A DNA stretch of 64,000 bases from Clostridium chrysemydis (GTDB lineage Bacteria > Bacillota > Clostridia > Clostridiales > Clostridiaceae), in NCBI RefSeq assembly GCF_015234215.1, contig NZ_JADEKP010000002.1, positions 124,001 through 188,000 on the forward strand, given 5' to 3'. The translations under genes were made by a program, and so were the position numbers. The notes beneath the pieces were generated by a model that saw only the letters and a program-made list of their open reading frames with translations, was not told the DNA's origin and made no database searches. How positions within the stretch are numbered: the first letter of the stretch is position 1; each line of letters starts with the position of its first letter. This document shows, one piece after another, positions 43,455 through 52,900 of the stretch.

Positions 43455-44544
43455 TTGTTTTGGAAAAGATTTAAAATTATCTCTTTTTGGAGAGTCTCAC
43501 GGGGTAGGAATAGGAATTACAATAGATGGGCTTCCAGCTGGGTTTGAGATTGACTTAGAAGAGGTAGAATTTGAAATGGCAAGAAGGGCACCTGGAAAAA
43601 GTAAGCTTCAAACCTCTAGAAAAGAAGGGGATAAAGTTGAAATTTTAAGTGGTATATTTAACGGAAAGACTACAGGAACGCCTATTTGTGGAATTATAAG
43701 AAATAAAGATACAAGGTCTAAAGATTATGGTAAATTAAAAGATCTAATGAGACCTGGGCATGCTGATTATACTGGTACTATAAGATATTCTGGTTTTAAT
43801 GATTTTAGAGGTGGAGGGCATTTTTCAGGTAGGATAACTGCACCTTTAGTTTTTGCAGGTGCTATATGCAAGCAGATTTTAAAAAGTAAAGGGATAGAAA
43901 TAGTTTCTCATATAAAAAGCATAGGAGAAATAGAAGATGAAAGCTTCGACTATACTTCTATAGATACGAAGTCTTTAGAAAATTTAAAACATAAAGAATT
44001 ACCTTTTTTAAATGAAGATTTAGAAAAACTAGCAGAAGAAGAGGTAATAAATGCAAAATCTTCTTTAGATTCTGTTGGAGGAGTAGTAGAGACAGCTATA
44101 GTAAATGCTTTCGCGGGTATTGGGGATCCATTTTTTGATTCAGTAGAATCTACATTAGCTCACCTTCTATTTTCAATTCCAGCTGTAAAGGGAGTAGAGT
44201 TTGGAGAAGGATTTAATATGACTAAGATGAAAGGTTCTAAGGCTAATGATGAAATTTATTATGATGAAAATAATGAAGTTTTAACTAGAACTAACAATAA
44301 CGGTGGAGTCTTAGGAGGCATAACAAATGGGATGCCTATAGTTTTTAAAACAGCTATAAAACCTACAGCATCTATATCTAGAAAACAAAATACAATAAAT
44401 ATTGGTACTATGGAAAACGAAGAATTAGTTATAGAAGGAAGGCACGACCCTTGCATTGTAGGAAGAGTTATACCAGTTATAGAGAGCGCTTGTGCTATCT
44501 GTATGATAGAGCTTATGAAAGGAAGATTTGAATGGATGCTTTAG
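43447..44544 (+). CDS. aroC: Chorismate synthase
   Basis: Converts EPSP to chorismate with reduced FMN. The product has 365 residues. LFGESHGVGIGITIDGLPAG, RAPGKSKLQTSRKEGD, RPGHADYTGTIRYS, FRGGGHFSGRITAPLV, GGVLGGITNGMPI, and RHDPCIVGRVIPVIE are all conserved. Both ends overlap neighbours (aroA by 8 and pheA by 13 bases), which implies translational coupling. Confidence 0.98.
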   Translation: MSSCFGKDLKLSLFGESHGVGIGITIDGLPAGFEIDLEEVEFEMARRAPGKSKLQTSRKEGDKVEILSGIFNGKTTGTPICGIIRNKDTRSKDYGKLKDLMRPGHADYTGTIRYSGFNDFRGGGHFSGRITAPLVFAGAICKQILKSKGIEIVSHIKSIGEIEDESFDYTSIDTKSLENLKHKELPFLNEDLEKLAEEEVINAKSSLDSVGGVVETAIVNAFAGIGDPFFDSVESTLAHLLFSIPAVKGVEFGEGFNMTKMKGSKANDEIYYDENNEVLTRTNNNGGVLGGITNGMPIVFKTAIKPTASISRKQNTINIGTMENEELVIEGRHDPCIVGRVIPVIESACAICMIELMKGRFEWML

Positions 44545-45662
44545 AAGGCTATAGAAAAAAAATAGATGAAATAGATAGTGAAATTACAAGACTATTTGAA
44601 GAAAGAATGGATGTAGTTTTAAAAGTAGCAGAATATAAAAAGAAAAATAATTTAGAGATTTTCCACAAAGGAAGAGAAGAGGTTGTTATAAAGAAAAATA
44701 TAGATAGGCTAAAAAATAAAGACTACGAAAGAGAAATAGAAAAATTTTATAATAGCCTTATGGAAGTTAGTCGTGAACTTCAAGGAAGAAAGCTAAATCG
44801 AGAAAGTGAAATTTTAGATATAGAAGAATTTAATATAAATAAAGAGGATATTATAGGATTTCAAGGGGTATTAGGGTCTTTTAGTGAAGAGGCTTTAATA
44901 GATTATTTTGGAAAAAACACTAAATCAAAATCTTATGAAACCTTTGAAGATGTTTTTAAAGGGATAGATAAAGGCGAGATTAAATATGGAATTTTACCTG
45001 TAGAAAATTCTTGTACAGGAGGAATATCTGAGGTTCATGATTTACTAATAAAATATGATTTTCATATAGTTGGAGAAGAGAGCATTAAAATATCTCATAA
45101 TCTTTTGGGGATTAAAGGAAGTAGTTTAAAAGATATAAAAGAAGTGTACTCTCACGCTCAAGGATTCAGCCAAAGTTCTGACTTTTTAAAAGAACATAAG
45201 GATTTACTTCTTATACAATTTAAAAACACAGCTATATCTGCAAAAAAAATTAGAGATTCAAAAGATAAAGCGCTTAGTGCGATAGCTTCTAAAAGGGCAG
45301 CAGATATTTATGGGTTAGATATATTAAAAGAAGGAATAAATAATACAGATACTAATAAAACTAGATTTATAATAGTAGCTAAAGAACTTTTAAAGTCTAA
45401 AGATAGCAACAAAGTAAGTATAGTCTTTTCTCTTGAAGATAAACCAGGTACCCTTTATAAGCTTCTTAAACATTTTTCTGAAAATAATATAAATATGAGT
45501 AGGATTGAATCAAGACCTACTAAAAATGAAGTTTGGAAGTACTATTTATATATAGACTTTGAAGGTGGACTTGATAATTTTGGAGTATTAAATGCTATAG
45601 ATTTAATAAAGCTTAATAGTCAGTACTTTAAACTACTAGGTTGGTATAAGAAAGGAATATAA
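44532..45662 (+). CDS. pheA: Bifunctional chorismate mutase / prephenate dehydratase
   Basis: Makes phenylpyruvate from chorismate via prephenate. The product has 376 residues. Residues 1-90 are an AroQ-type chorismate mutase (YRKKIDEIDSEITRLFEERMDVV). About 108-285 are prephenate dehydratase, with FQGVLGSFSEEALIDYFG and the TRF motif in NKTRFIIVAKE. About 298-370 form an ACT domain (FSLEDKPGTLYKLLKHF, ESRPTKNEVWKYYLYID) that should confer Phe feedback inhibition. The start overlaps the aroC end. Confidence 0.96.
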   Translation: MDALEGYRKKIDEIDSEITRLFEERMDVVLKVAEYKKKNNLEIFHKGREEVVIKKNIDRLKNKDYEREIEKFYNSLMEVSRELQGRKLNRESEILDIEEFNINKEDIIGFQGVLGSFSEEALIDYFGKNTKSKSYETFEDVFKGIDKGEIKYGILPVENSCTGGISEVHDLLIKYDFHIVGEESIKISHNLLGIKGSSLKDIKEVYSHAQGFSQSSDFLKEHKDLLLIQFKNTAISAKKIRDSKDKALSAIASKRAADIYGLDILKEGINNTDTNKTRFIIVAKELLKSKDSNKVSIVFSLEDKPGTLYKLLKHFSENNINMSRIESRPTKNEVWKYYLYIDFEGGLDNFGVLNAIDLIKLNSQYFKLLGWYKKGI

Positions 45663-45665
45663 ATT

Positions 45666-46475
45666 ATGGAACTTTACGGTTTAGTTGGAGAAAAGTTATC
45701 CCACTCTCTTTCTCCAGAAATTCATAAAGAAATATTCAAAAAATTAAAAATTCAAGGTGATTATTGCCTTTTTGAAGTGCCAAAAGATATGATTAAAAAC
45801 CTTGGAAATTCGATTAAAACCCTCTCTATTAAAGGGGTTAATGTAACTATACCTTACAAAGAAGAGGTTATTAAAAGTTTAGATAAAATTTCAGATGAAG
45901 CTAAGAAAATCGGTGCTGTAAATACTATTGTTAATAAAAAAGATATATTAATAGGATATAATACTGATTACTATGGTTTTAAATACATGTTAGATTGGAA
46001 AAATATAACCTTAAAAGATAAAAATGTAGTAGTTCTTGGAACTGGCGGTGCTAGTAAAGCTGTAGTTACATATGCTATAGACCAAAATGCGAAAAATATT
46101 TATTTAGTTAGTAGAAAAAATAAAGAGTATTCTATTTCAAGTGATAAAATAGAAGTTATTGATTATAAAAGGTTAAAAGATATAAAAGGAGATGTAATTA
46201 TAAATACAACTCCTGTGGGAATGTATCCAAATGTAGAAGCTTCACCTGTTTCTAAAGAAGTAATTAGAAATTACGAAGCTTTAGTAGACCTTATTTATAA
46301 TCCTACAGAAACTTTGTTTTTAAAATACGGAAAAGAGTTAAATAAAATTACAGTACACGGTCTTATGATGCTTGTAGGTCAAGCTGTTAAAGCAGAGGAA
46401 ATTTGGCAAAACAAAAAAATTGACGAAGAAGTTATACTAGATATCTATAAAAATTTAGAAAAAAGATTTTCTTAA
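45666..46475 (+). CDS. aroE: Shikimate dehydrogenase
   Basis: NADPH-dependent reduction of 3-dehydroshikimate. The product has 269 residues. Substrate site residues lie in GEKLSHSLSPEIHKEIF and GVNVTIPYKEEV (catalytic Lys). GYNTDYYGF and VVLGTGGASKAVVTYA (Rossmann loop) follow, and the C-terminus carries HGLMMLVGQAVKAEEIW. It starts 3 bases after the pheA stop. Confidence 0.97.
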   Translation: MELYGLVGEKLSHSLSPEIHKEIFKKLKIQGDYCLFEVPKDMIKNLGNSIKTLSIKGVNVTIPYKEEVIKSLDKISDEAKKIGAVNTIVNKKDILIGYNTDYYGFKYMLDWKNITLKDKNVVVLGTGGASKAVVTYAIDQNAKNIYLVSRKNKEYSISSDKIEVIDYKRLKDIKGDVIINTTPVGMYPNVEASPVSKEVIRNYEALVDLIYNPTETLFLKYGKELNKITVHGLMMLVGQAVKAEEIWQNKKIDEEVILDIYKNLEKRFS

Positions 46476-46486
46476 GAGGTGTTATT

Positions 46487-46990
46487 ATGAGTGATAAAAT
46501 CATCCTAATAGGAATGCCAGGGTGTGGCAAAACAACTATAGGTAAAGTATTAGCAAGAGAATTAAATTATAACTTTTACGATATGGATGAATATATTGAA
46601 GAAAAAAACAATAAGACGATAAAAGAGATCTTTAATAAATCTGAAGAAGAATTTAGAAACCTTGAGACAAAAGCCTGCGAAGAACTTATAAATAAAAAAC
46701 GAGTTGTTATTTCAACTGGTGGCGGGGTAATAACTAGAGATAAAAACGTAGAGATTTTAAAAGATGGTATAATAGTTTTTATTAATAGACCTTTAAGTAA
46801 GATTTTAGAAGATGTAGATGTTTCGAATAGACCCCTTTTAAAAGGTGGAAAAGAAAGACTTTATAAGCTATACGATGAGAGATTTTTAAAGTATAGAAAA
46901 GCATCTAATATTGAGATAGTTAATGAAGGTTTTCTAAGGGATACTATAGATAAATTAGAGGAAGAACTTAAAGGGAAAATTAAGGAGTAG
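46487..46990 (+). CDS. aroK: Shikimate kinase
   Basis: Phosphorylates shikimate at O3. The product has 167 residues. Walker A GMPGCGKTTIGKVLARELNY, the DMDEYIEE shikimate-binding Asp, FRNLETKACEEL, VISTGGGVITRD and the lid Arg in SNRPLLKGG are conserved. AAGAGGTG precedes the ATG. 11 bases after aroE. Confidence 0.97.
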   Translation: MSDKIILIGMPGCGKTTIGKVLARELNYNFYDMDEYIEEKNNKTIKEIFNKSEEEFRNLETKACEELINKKRVVISTGGGVITRDKNVEILKDGIIVFINRPLSKILEDVDVSNRPLLKGGKERLYKLYDERFLKYRKASNIEIVNEGFLRDTIDKLEEELKGKIKE

Positions 46991-46996
46991 ATATTT

Positions 46997-47431
46997 ATGA
47001 AAGTGATGGTTATTAATGGACCAAATCTAAATATGCTAGGAATTAGGGAAAAGGGCGTTTATGGAGAGGAAACTTTCGATGATTTAATAAAATACATCAA
47101 AGAAGAAGGGGAAAAATCAGGACACCAAATTGAGTTTTTCCAAAGTAACATAGAAGGTGAAATAATTAATTCCATTCAAAGGGCATATTTTGAAAACTTT
47201 GATGGGATAGTAATAAATCCAGGTGCTTATACCCACTATAGCTATGCTATACATGATGCTATTAAAGGAAGCAACATAAAAACTGTAGAGGTTCATATTT
47301 CTAATATTCACACTAGAGAAGAATTTAGAAAAGTATCAGTTACAGCAAGTGCATGTATAGGACAGATATCGGGGTTTGGCTTTTACGGATATATAATGGG
47401 GCTAAATGCATTAGAAAATGCGTTAAAGTAG
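46997..47431 (+). CDS. aroQ: 3-Dehydroquinate dehydratase, type II
   Basis: Dehydrates 3-dehydroquinate to 3-dehydroshikimate. The product has 144 residues, typical of the dodecameric type II enzyme. INGPNLNMLGIREKGVYG has the catalytic Tyr loop. INPGAYTHYSYAIHDAI, EVHISNIHTREEFR and GFGFYGYIMGL are conserved. AAGGAG precedes the ATG. It is the last of the seven contiguous genes; an 84-base gap follows before the second aroF. Confidence 0.97.
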   Translation: MKVMVINGPNLNMLGIREKGVYGEETFDDLIKYIKEEGEKSGHQIEFFQSNIEGEIINSIQRAYFENFDGIVINPGAYTHYSYAIHDAIKGSNIKTVEVHISNIHTREEFRKVSVTASACIGQISGFGFYGYIMGLNALENALK

Positions 47432-47515
47432 TGCTTAGATTTATAGTAGGTTAAGTAGGGCAGAAGGAGAATTGATTTTAATTTTAGTACTATATGTAGT
47501 TTAGGAGGAAGAAAA

Positions 47516-48529
47516 ATGATTATAGTAATGGATCCAAATGCTAGTATGGAAGACATAAATAAAGTAAGTAGCTGCTTAGAATTAAATGGACTTAGAGTGA
47601 ATCTATCAAAAGGTGATTCACATATGATAGTTGGAGTTATTGGGGATGCTTCAAAATTAGATTCTAATAAACTTTTAAGATTTGATGGAGTACAAAAAAT
47701 AGTAAAAGTAGAAGAACCTTTTAAAAAAGCCAACAGATTATTTAAGCCAGATGATACTATAGTAGACGTAAATGGTATGAAAATAGGTGGAGGAAATCTT
47801 GGGATTATGGCAGGACCTTGTTCTGTTGAAAGCGAAGAGCAAATTATTGAGATAGCTAAAGACGTTAAAGCATCAGGTGCAAACTTCTTAAGAGGGGGAG
47901 CGTTTAAACCTAGAACTTCTCCGTATAGCTTCCAAGGGTTAGAACTTGATGGATTAAAACTTTTAAAGAAAGCTAAAGAAGTTACAGGACTACCTATAGT
48001 TACTGAACTTATGTCTACAGATTACATAGATGAGTTTGTAGAAAATGTTGACGTTATACAAATTGGGGCAAGAAATATGCAAAACTTTGATCTTTTAAAG
48101 CAACTTGGAAAAACAGATAAACCAGTTCTTTTAAAGAGAGGTTTATCATCAACAATAGAAGAGTGGCTTATGTCAGCTGAATATATTATGGCTGGAGGAA
48201 ACGAAAATGTAATTCTTTGTGAAAGAGGAATTAGAACATTTGAAACTTATACTAGAAACACTTTAGATTTAAGTGCTATTCCAGTAGTTAAAAAGTTAAG
48301 TCATTTACCTGTTATAGTTGATCCAAGTCACGCGGCTGGATACTGGTATTTAGTAGAGCCTTTAGCAAAGGCTGCAATTATGGCTGGTGCAGATGGTCTT
48401 ATGATAGAAGTTCATAATGATCCTAAAAATGCACTAAGTGATGGGCAACAATCAATAAAACCTGAAAACTTCCATGATCTTATGAAAAAGATAAAAAAAA
48501 TAGCGGAGTTTGAAGGTAAAACTATCTAA
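47516..48529 (+). CDS. aroF: DAHP synthase, second copy
   Basis: A paralogue of 39976 in the same operon, also 337 residues and type I-beta with its own N-terminal regulatory domain (MIIVMDPNASMEDINKVSSC). Catalytic blocks MAGPCSVESEEQ, GAFKPRTSPYSFQG, LLKRGLSSTIEEW and IVDPSHAAGYWY are intact. Immediately downstream lies tyrA, so this copy may answer to tyrosine while the first answers to phenylalanine; that division is inference. AGGAGG precedes the ATG. Confidence 0.96.
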   Translation: MIIVMDPNASMEDINKVSSCLELNGLRVNLSKGDSHMIVGVIGDASKLDSNKLLRFDGVQKIVKVEEPFKKANRLFKPDDTIVDVNGMKIGGGNLGIMAGPCSVESEEQIIEIAKDVKASGANFLRGGAFKPRTSPYSFQGLELDGLKLLKKAKEVTGLPIVTELMSTDYIDEFVENVDVIQIGARNMQNFDLLKQLGKTDKPVLLKRGLSSTIEEWLMSAEYIMAGGNENVILCERGIRTFETYTRNTLDLSAIPVVKKLSHLPVIVDPSHAAGYWYLVEPLAKAAIMAGADGLMIEVHNDPKNALSDGQQSIKPENFHDLMKKIKKIAEFEGKTI

Positions 48530-48558
48530 AGGGTAAACTAAGTTTTGGGGGGCTATAT

Positions 48559-49401
48559 ATGAAAATTGTTATTGTTGGGCTTGGTGTAATCGGTGCTTCT
48601 TTTGGGATGGGACTAAAAGAAGCAGGTTACACAGAAGTGTATGGTATTGATAAAAATGTAAAAACATTAGAAAAAGCTAAAAAAATTGGTATAATAAAAG
48701 AAGGATATACTAATGGGGAAGAAATAATAAAAGTAGCAGACCTTATTATTGTTTCAATATATCCTAAATTGATAGAAAATTTTATAAAAAGTAACATCAA
48801 AAACTTTAAAGATGGAACTGTTATAACAGATGTAACTGGGATAAAAGAGATGTTCATAGATAATATAATTGATATATTACCAAAAAATATCGATTTTGTT
48901 TTCGGGCACCCTATGGCAGGAAGAGAAAAAAAGGGCATAAACTATGCATCTAGCGATGTATTTAAGGGGGCAAATTACATTATTACTCCAACTTTTAAAA
49001 ATAAAGAGGAGAATATAACTTTAATCCAAAATATTGCATATGAATTAGGATTTAAAAGAGTAAAAAGAATAAGTAGTAAAAAACATGACGAAGTTATTGC
49101 ATTTACAAGTCAACTTCCTCACGCAATTGCAGTAGCACTTATTAATAGTGATATTGAAGGAAGAGATACAGGTGCATTTATCGGTGATAGTTACAGAGAT
49201 TTAACTAGAATTGCTAATATTAACGAAGAGCTTTGGAGCGAACTTTTTATTGGAAACAAAAGCAACTTACTAGAGTGTATGGATAAATTCGATGAAGAGT
49301 TTAAAAAAGTTAGATTAGCTATAGAAAAATCAAATGAAGAATCATTAAAAGATATGTTTAAAAAATCTACTTATAGGAGAGAAAATTTAGATAATTTATA
49401 G
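48559..49401 (+). CDS. tyrA: Prephenate dehydrogenase
   Basis: Oxidative decarboxylation of prephenate to 4-hydroxyphenylpyruvate, the tyrosine branch. The product has 280 residues. The N-terminal Rossmann motif IVGLGVIGASFGMGLKEAGY, the block FGHPMAGREKKGINYAS with the catalytic His, and TSQLPHAIAVALINSD and SYRDLTRIA are conserved. No chorismate mutase or ACT domain is fused. GGGGGG-like purines precede the ATG. It closes the operon. Confidence 0.96.
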   Translation: MKIVIVGLGVIGASFGMGLKEAGYTEVYGIDKNVKTLEKAKKIGIIKEGYTNGEEIIKVADLIIVSIYPKLIENFIKSNIKNFKDGTVITDVTGIKEMFIDNIIDILPKNIDFVFGHPMAGREKKGINYASSDVFKGANYIITPTFKNKEENITLIQNIAYELGFKRVKRISSKKHDEVIAFTSQLPHAIAVALINSDIEGRDTGAFIGDSYRDLTRIANINEELWSELFIGNKSNLLECMDKFDEEFKKVRLAIEKSNEESLKDMFKKSTYRRENLDNL

Positions 49402-49538
49402 TCTTATTTTATAATGTGGATCTTTAAAGAGGGTGTGGAAAGGATTTTCTATGCTCTTTTATTAACAAATTTTTTAGTGGGGTTTTTGAAAACCTTTAAT
49501 AGGTTTAGTGTAAATTATGCACACATGGAGGGATACGG

Positions 49539-52280
49539 ATGAGAAGAATTAACGAAGTTTTAGAAGTTCTTATAGAATTAGAAAAAAAAGGTGAAAAAGG
49601 AATATCAGCTAAAGTTTTAAGCGAGAAGATGAGTTTAGATAGAGCTACTGTAAGTAGGTATTTAAATAACTTATACAAAGAAGGCGCTGTTTCAAAGATA
49701 GAAGGAAGGCCAGTCTTGTATGTAGTTAAAGGAGAAGAAAGCTCTAAAAAAGATATAGTGGAAGGCTCTAAAGATAAAGAAAAATTAAATAATAGCTTAG
49801 ATAGGCTTGTAGGTGCAGATGCTTCACTTGGAGTGCCTATCCAGCAAGCAAAGGCAGCTGTTTTATATCCACCAACAGGACTTCATACTTTAATCTTAGG
49901 AGAAACTGGGGTAGGTAAATCTATGTTTGCAGAAGCTATGTATGATTTTGCAAAAGAATCTAAGGTTTTAGATGCAAATTCTCCTTTCGTAAGGTTTAAC
50001 TGCGCCGATTATGCAGATAACCCTCAGCTTGTAATTGCACAGATTTTTGGAGTTAAAAGAGGAGCTTACACAGGTGCTGATAAAGATAGGGATGGTCTTT
50101 TAAAGCAAGCTGATTCAGGTATATTATTTTTAGATGAAATCCACAGACTATCGCCGCAAGGGCAAGAAATGCTTTTTACATTTATAGATAAGGGGCAGTT
50201 TAGGCCACTTGGTGATACAGAAAATTTAATTAAGGTAGATGTTCAGATAATTGCTGCAACAACAGAAGATCCAAAATCATATCTTCTAAAAACTTTTACT
50301 AGAAGAATACCTATGACTATAACGCTTCCTCCGTTAAGGGAAAGAAGCCTTGGCGAAAGGTATAAACTTTTAGAAGAGTTTATAAAAGCAGAATCTAAAA
50401 GATTAGGTGAGAGCATTTACTTTAATAGAAATGCTCTTATTTCATTTTTATTATATGAATGCTCAAACAATATAGGACAATTAAAAAGTGATATACAATT
50501 AGCTTGTGCAAAGGCGTTTTTAAATTATAAATCAAACAATAAAAGTATTATAATAGTAGAACAATCTGACCTTCAAGGTGCTGTTAAAAGAGGGATAATG
50601 AAATTAAAAGAACATAGAAACGAAATAGATAAGTTATTCCAAAACCTTGATGAGGTAATAAAATTCTCTTATAAAGATAAGGGAGAAAAAGAAATAGAAA
50701 AAGATAATGAAAGCGTGTATTCAGGAAACGAGCAGGATTTATTTTATTCGGTAATTGAAAACAAATTAGAAAAACTTAAAAATAAAGGCTTAAAAGAAGA
50801 TGAAATAAAAGAAATTTTAAATGTTGATATAGAAGATTATTTTAGAAAATATATGAGTAGCCTAGATGGAAGCTTTAGAAAAGAAGAAATAAGTAAAATA
50901 GTCAGCAGCAAAGTTGTAGATATAGCAGAAAAAGCTGTAAACTATGCAGCTAAAAAGCTTCATAGAGAATATGACGATAAAATTTATTTTGGATTAGCAC
51001 TTCACCTTCAAGGAAGTATAGAAAGGCTTTTAAACGGAGATAAAATATATCACCCTAAGCTTAATTCTATTAGAAGTGAATATAAAGATGAGTTTATGGT
51101 AGCTATGGAAGTATCTAAAATGATAGAAGATGCTTACGGGGTAGAGGTTCCTTTAGATGAAATAGGATATATAACTATGTTTTTAAAAGATACTTCAAAA
51201 GAACTTGAAAAAGAAAGAGAAAATAGAGTTGGAGTTTTAGTTATAATGCACGGTGAGTCAACAGCTAGCAGTATGGTTAAAGTTTCAAACAAACTTATAG
51301 GTGAAGAATACGTTGAAGCTTTAGATATGCCTTTATCTATGAAAGCTGAAGATATGCTTAAAAGAGTTAGAGAAAAAGTTAAAGAATTAGATAAAGGAAA
51401 AGGAGTAATAATTCTAGCTGATATGGGGTCTTTAGTTAATTTTGGCGATATAATTAAAGAAGATACTGGTATAAATATTAAAACAGTAGATATGGTTACA
51501 ACTTTAACTGTTATAGAAGCTGGAAGAAAAGCTCTTATAGGAAGAGATATAGATTCAATTTATAGGGCTTGTAAAAACTTAAATACATTTGGTTTAAAGA
51601 TAGAAAGAGAAACTAAAGAGAAAAAAGGCTTAGCTATAATTACAACTTGCTTTACAGGAGAAGGTTCTGCTGAAAAGATAAAGAAAGTAATTGAAGAAAA
51701 TATTATAGCTGGAGATAAGGTAAAAGTAATACCAGTTGATATAATAGATAGTGAAAAGTTTCATAAAAATATAGAAGAACTTAAAAAGGAATACAACATT
51801 ATTGCAATAGTTGGTACTGTTAATATGAATGTTTATGATATACCATTTATAACTTTCCCAGAACTTTTAGGTGGAAATGGGTTAGAAGTTATCAATTCTA
51901 CTATAGTTGAAGAGGTTAACTATAATAAGGTAACTGAATCTTTAAAAAGTCAAATAAAAGAATTAGATTCTTATAAACTAAGTGAAGATATAAAAAATGC
52001 TATTAAAAATATAGAAGATAATTTAGATATAAAAATTGAAAAGAACGCAAAGCTTGGAGTCTTTATGCATTTATGTTTCTTAGTAGATAAATTACACAAA
52101 AAAGGGAAAGAAACTCCTTTTGTAGGGTTAAATGAATATAGAAACGAGCATAATAAAGATTTTATTTTAATAAAAAATAGTTTGAAGATTTTAGATGATA
52201 CTTATAAAATAAACATTGGAGATAACGAAATTGCATACATCGTAAAGATGGTTTTAAATAATAGTGATTCAAAAGAATAA
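49539..52280 (+). CDS. LevR/CelR-type sigma-54-dependent PTS regulator
   Basis: A 913-residue activator of sigma-54 promoters controlled by PTS phosphorylation. The N-terminal HTH (LSEKMSLDRATVSRYLNNLY) is followed by an AAA+ domain (about 90-340): Walker A LILGETGVGKSMFAEAM, GAYTGADKDRDG (GAFTGA-type sigma-54 contact) and Walker B ILFLDEIHRLS. PRD1 lies at about 470-560. An EIIA-mannose-like domain (VGVLVIMHGESTASSMV) is at about 565-690, then an EIIB-like segment and PRD2 (LGVFMHLCFLVDKLH). Two sigma-54 promoters lie just downstream (52460, 53107), clearly its targets. Named by architecture; the sugar is probably a beta-glucoside or similar, by the Lac-family PTS genes. Confidence 0.95.
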   Translation: MRRINEVLEVLIELEKKGEKGISAKVLSEKMSLDRATVSRYLNNLYKEGAVSKIEGRPVLYVVKGEESSKKDIVEGSKDKEKLNNSLDRLVGADASLGVPIQQAKAAVLYPPTGLHTLILGETGVGKSMFAEAMYDFAKESKVLDANSPFVRFNCADYADNPQLVIAQIFGVKRGAYTGADKDRDGLLKQADSGILFLDEIHRLSPQGQEMLFTFIDKGQFRPLGDTENLIKVDVQIIAATTEDPKSYLLKTFTRRIPMTITLPPLRERSLGERYKLLEEFIKAESKRLGESIYFNRNALISFLLYECSNNIGQLKSDIQLACAKAFLNYKSNNKSIIIVEQSDLQGAVKRGIMKLKEHRNEIDKLFQNLDEVIKFSYKDKGEKEIEKDNESVYSGNEQDLFYSVIENKLEKLKNKGLKEDEIKEILNVDIEDYFRKYMSSLDGSFRKEEISKIVSSKVVDIAEKAVNYAAKKLHREYDDKIYFGLALHLQGSIERLLNGDKIYHPKLNSIRSEYKDEFMVAMEVSKMIEDAYGVEVPLDEIGYITMFLKDTSKELEKERENRVGVLVIMHGESTASSMVKVSNKLIGEEYVEALDMPLSMKAEDMLKRVREKVKELDKGKGVIILADMGSLVNFGDIIKEDTGINIKTVDMVTTLTVIEAGRKALIGRDIDSIYRACKNLNTFGLKIERETKEKKGLAIITTCFTGEGSAEKIKKVIEENIIAGDKVKVIPVDIIDSEKFHKNIEELKKEYNIIAIVGTVNMNVYDIPFITFPELLGGNGLEVINSTIVEEVNYNKVTESLKSQIKELDSYKLSEDIKNAIKNIEDNLDIKIEKNAKLGVFMHLCFLVDKLHKKGKETPFVGLNEYRNEHNKDFILIKNSLKILDDTYKINIGDNEIAYIVKMVLNNSDSKE

Positions 52281-52284
52281 AATA

Positions 52285-52320
52285 AAAACTTCGCATAGAT
52301 TAAAATGCGAAGTTTTTTAT
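52285..52320 (+). terminator. Terminator of the regulator gene
   Basis: 12-bp perfect stem AAAACTTCGCAT / ATGCGAAGTTTT and a T-rich tail. Confidence 0.9.
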
Positions 52321-52368
52321 TTTAAAATTATTTAATTTATCTCTCTCTCTGAAAATAAATTAACATAG

Positions 52369-52389
52369 TGTGTACACGTTTTACACACA
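52369..52389. promoter_or_regulatory. Candidate upstream activator site for the first sigma-54 promoter
   Basis: TGTGTA ... TACACA dyad (7-base centre) about 75-90 bases before the -24 box. Distance and symmetry fit an enhancer-binding site of the adjacent regulator. Confidence 0.5.
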
Positions 52390-52459
52390 GGAATTCAGTA
52401 GTTTCTATAAAAAATCCCCTAAAATAGAGGGTTTTTCTATGTAGTGTGTAGGATGAAAG

Positions 52460-52478
52460 TTGGCATGAGAATTGCTTT
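52460..52478 (+). promoter_or_regulatory. Sigma-54 promoter of the PTS IIA gene
   Basis: TTGGCATGAGAATTGCTTT holds the -24 GG (52462-52463) and -12 GC (52474-52475) with the invariant 10-base spacing. It matches the TGGCAC-N5-TTGC consensus in all but one base. Confidence 0.92.
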
Positions 52479-52521
52479 AATATAATTGCATACAAATTTA
52501 AAATGAAAGAGGTTGTTAAAA

Positions 52522-52827
52522 ATGGAAGAAATCATAATGAATTTAATAATGCATAGTGGAGAAGCAAGAAGTTACGCAATGGAAGCAATGGCAGATGCAA
52601 AAAGTGGAGATATAGAAGGAGCTAGAGAAAAAATAACTAAAGCTTCAGAACAATTAACAGAGGCGCATCATTCACAAACTGCTTTAATTCAAGGAGAAGC
52701 TGGTGGAAACAAAGCTTAGTTCTCATTATTATTAATGCATGCTCAAGATCACCTAATGACTACAATGACTTTAAAAGATATCGCATCAGAAATAATTGAT
52801 ATCCACGAAAAATTACAAGCAAAATAA
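52522..52827 (+). pseudogene. PTS lactose/cellobiose-family IIA, interrupted by an amber codon
   Basis: The frame from ATG 52522 encodes 101 residues of a Lac/Cel-family EIIA: MNLIMHSGEARSYAMEAMADAK, LTEAHHSQTALIQGEAGGNKA. Codon 66 is TAG (52717-52719). The frame continues as FSLLLMHAQDHLMTTMTLKD and ends at TAA 52825-52827. The HAQDH motif with the phospho-accepting histidine lies after the TAG. Homologues usually have Glu at this place, so a single GAG-to-TAG change explains the stop. Without readthrough the product cannot carry phosphate. The frame after the stop is undamaged, so the change is recent, suppressed or a sequencing error. Confidence 0.88.
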
Positions 52828-52861
52828 TCTAAAATGTATTATAGTGTTCGATTTATATATA

Positions 52862-52900
52862 AAGAGCTGTTATGAAGTTTCATAGCGGCTCTTATTATTT
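52862..52900 (+). terminator. Terminator after the PTS IIA gene
   Basis: 15-bp stem AAGAGCTGTTATGAA / TTCATAGCGGCTCTT (two wobble pairs), 2-nt loop, then T-rich sequence. Confidence 0.85.

Noticed and set aside
52513-52719. A complete 68-residue protein ending at the TAG
   Set aside because: The product would lack the HAQDH histidine block of the EIIA family, which is intact in frame right after the TAG.
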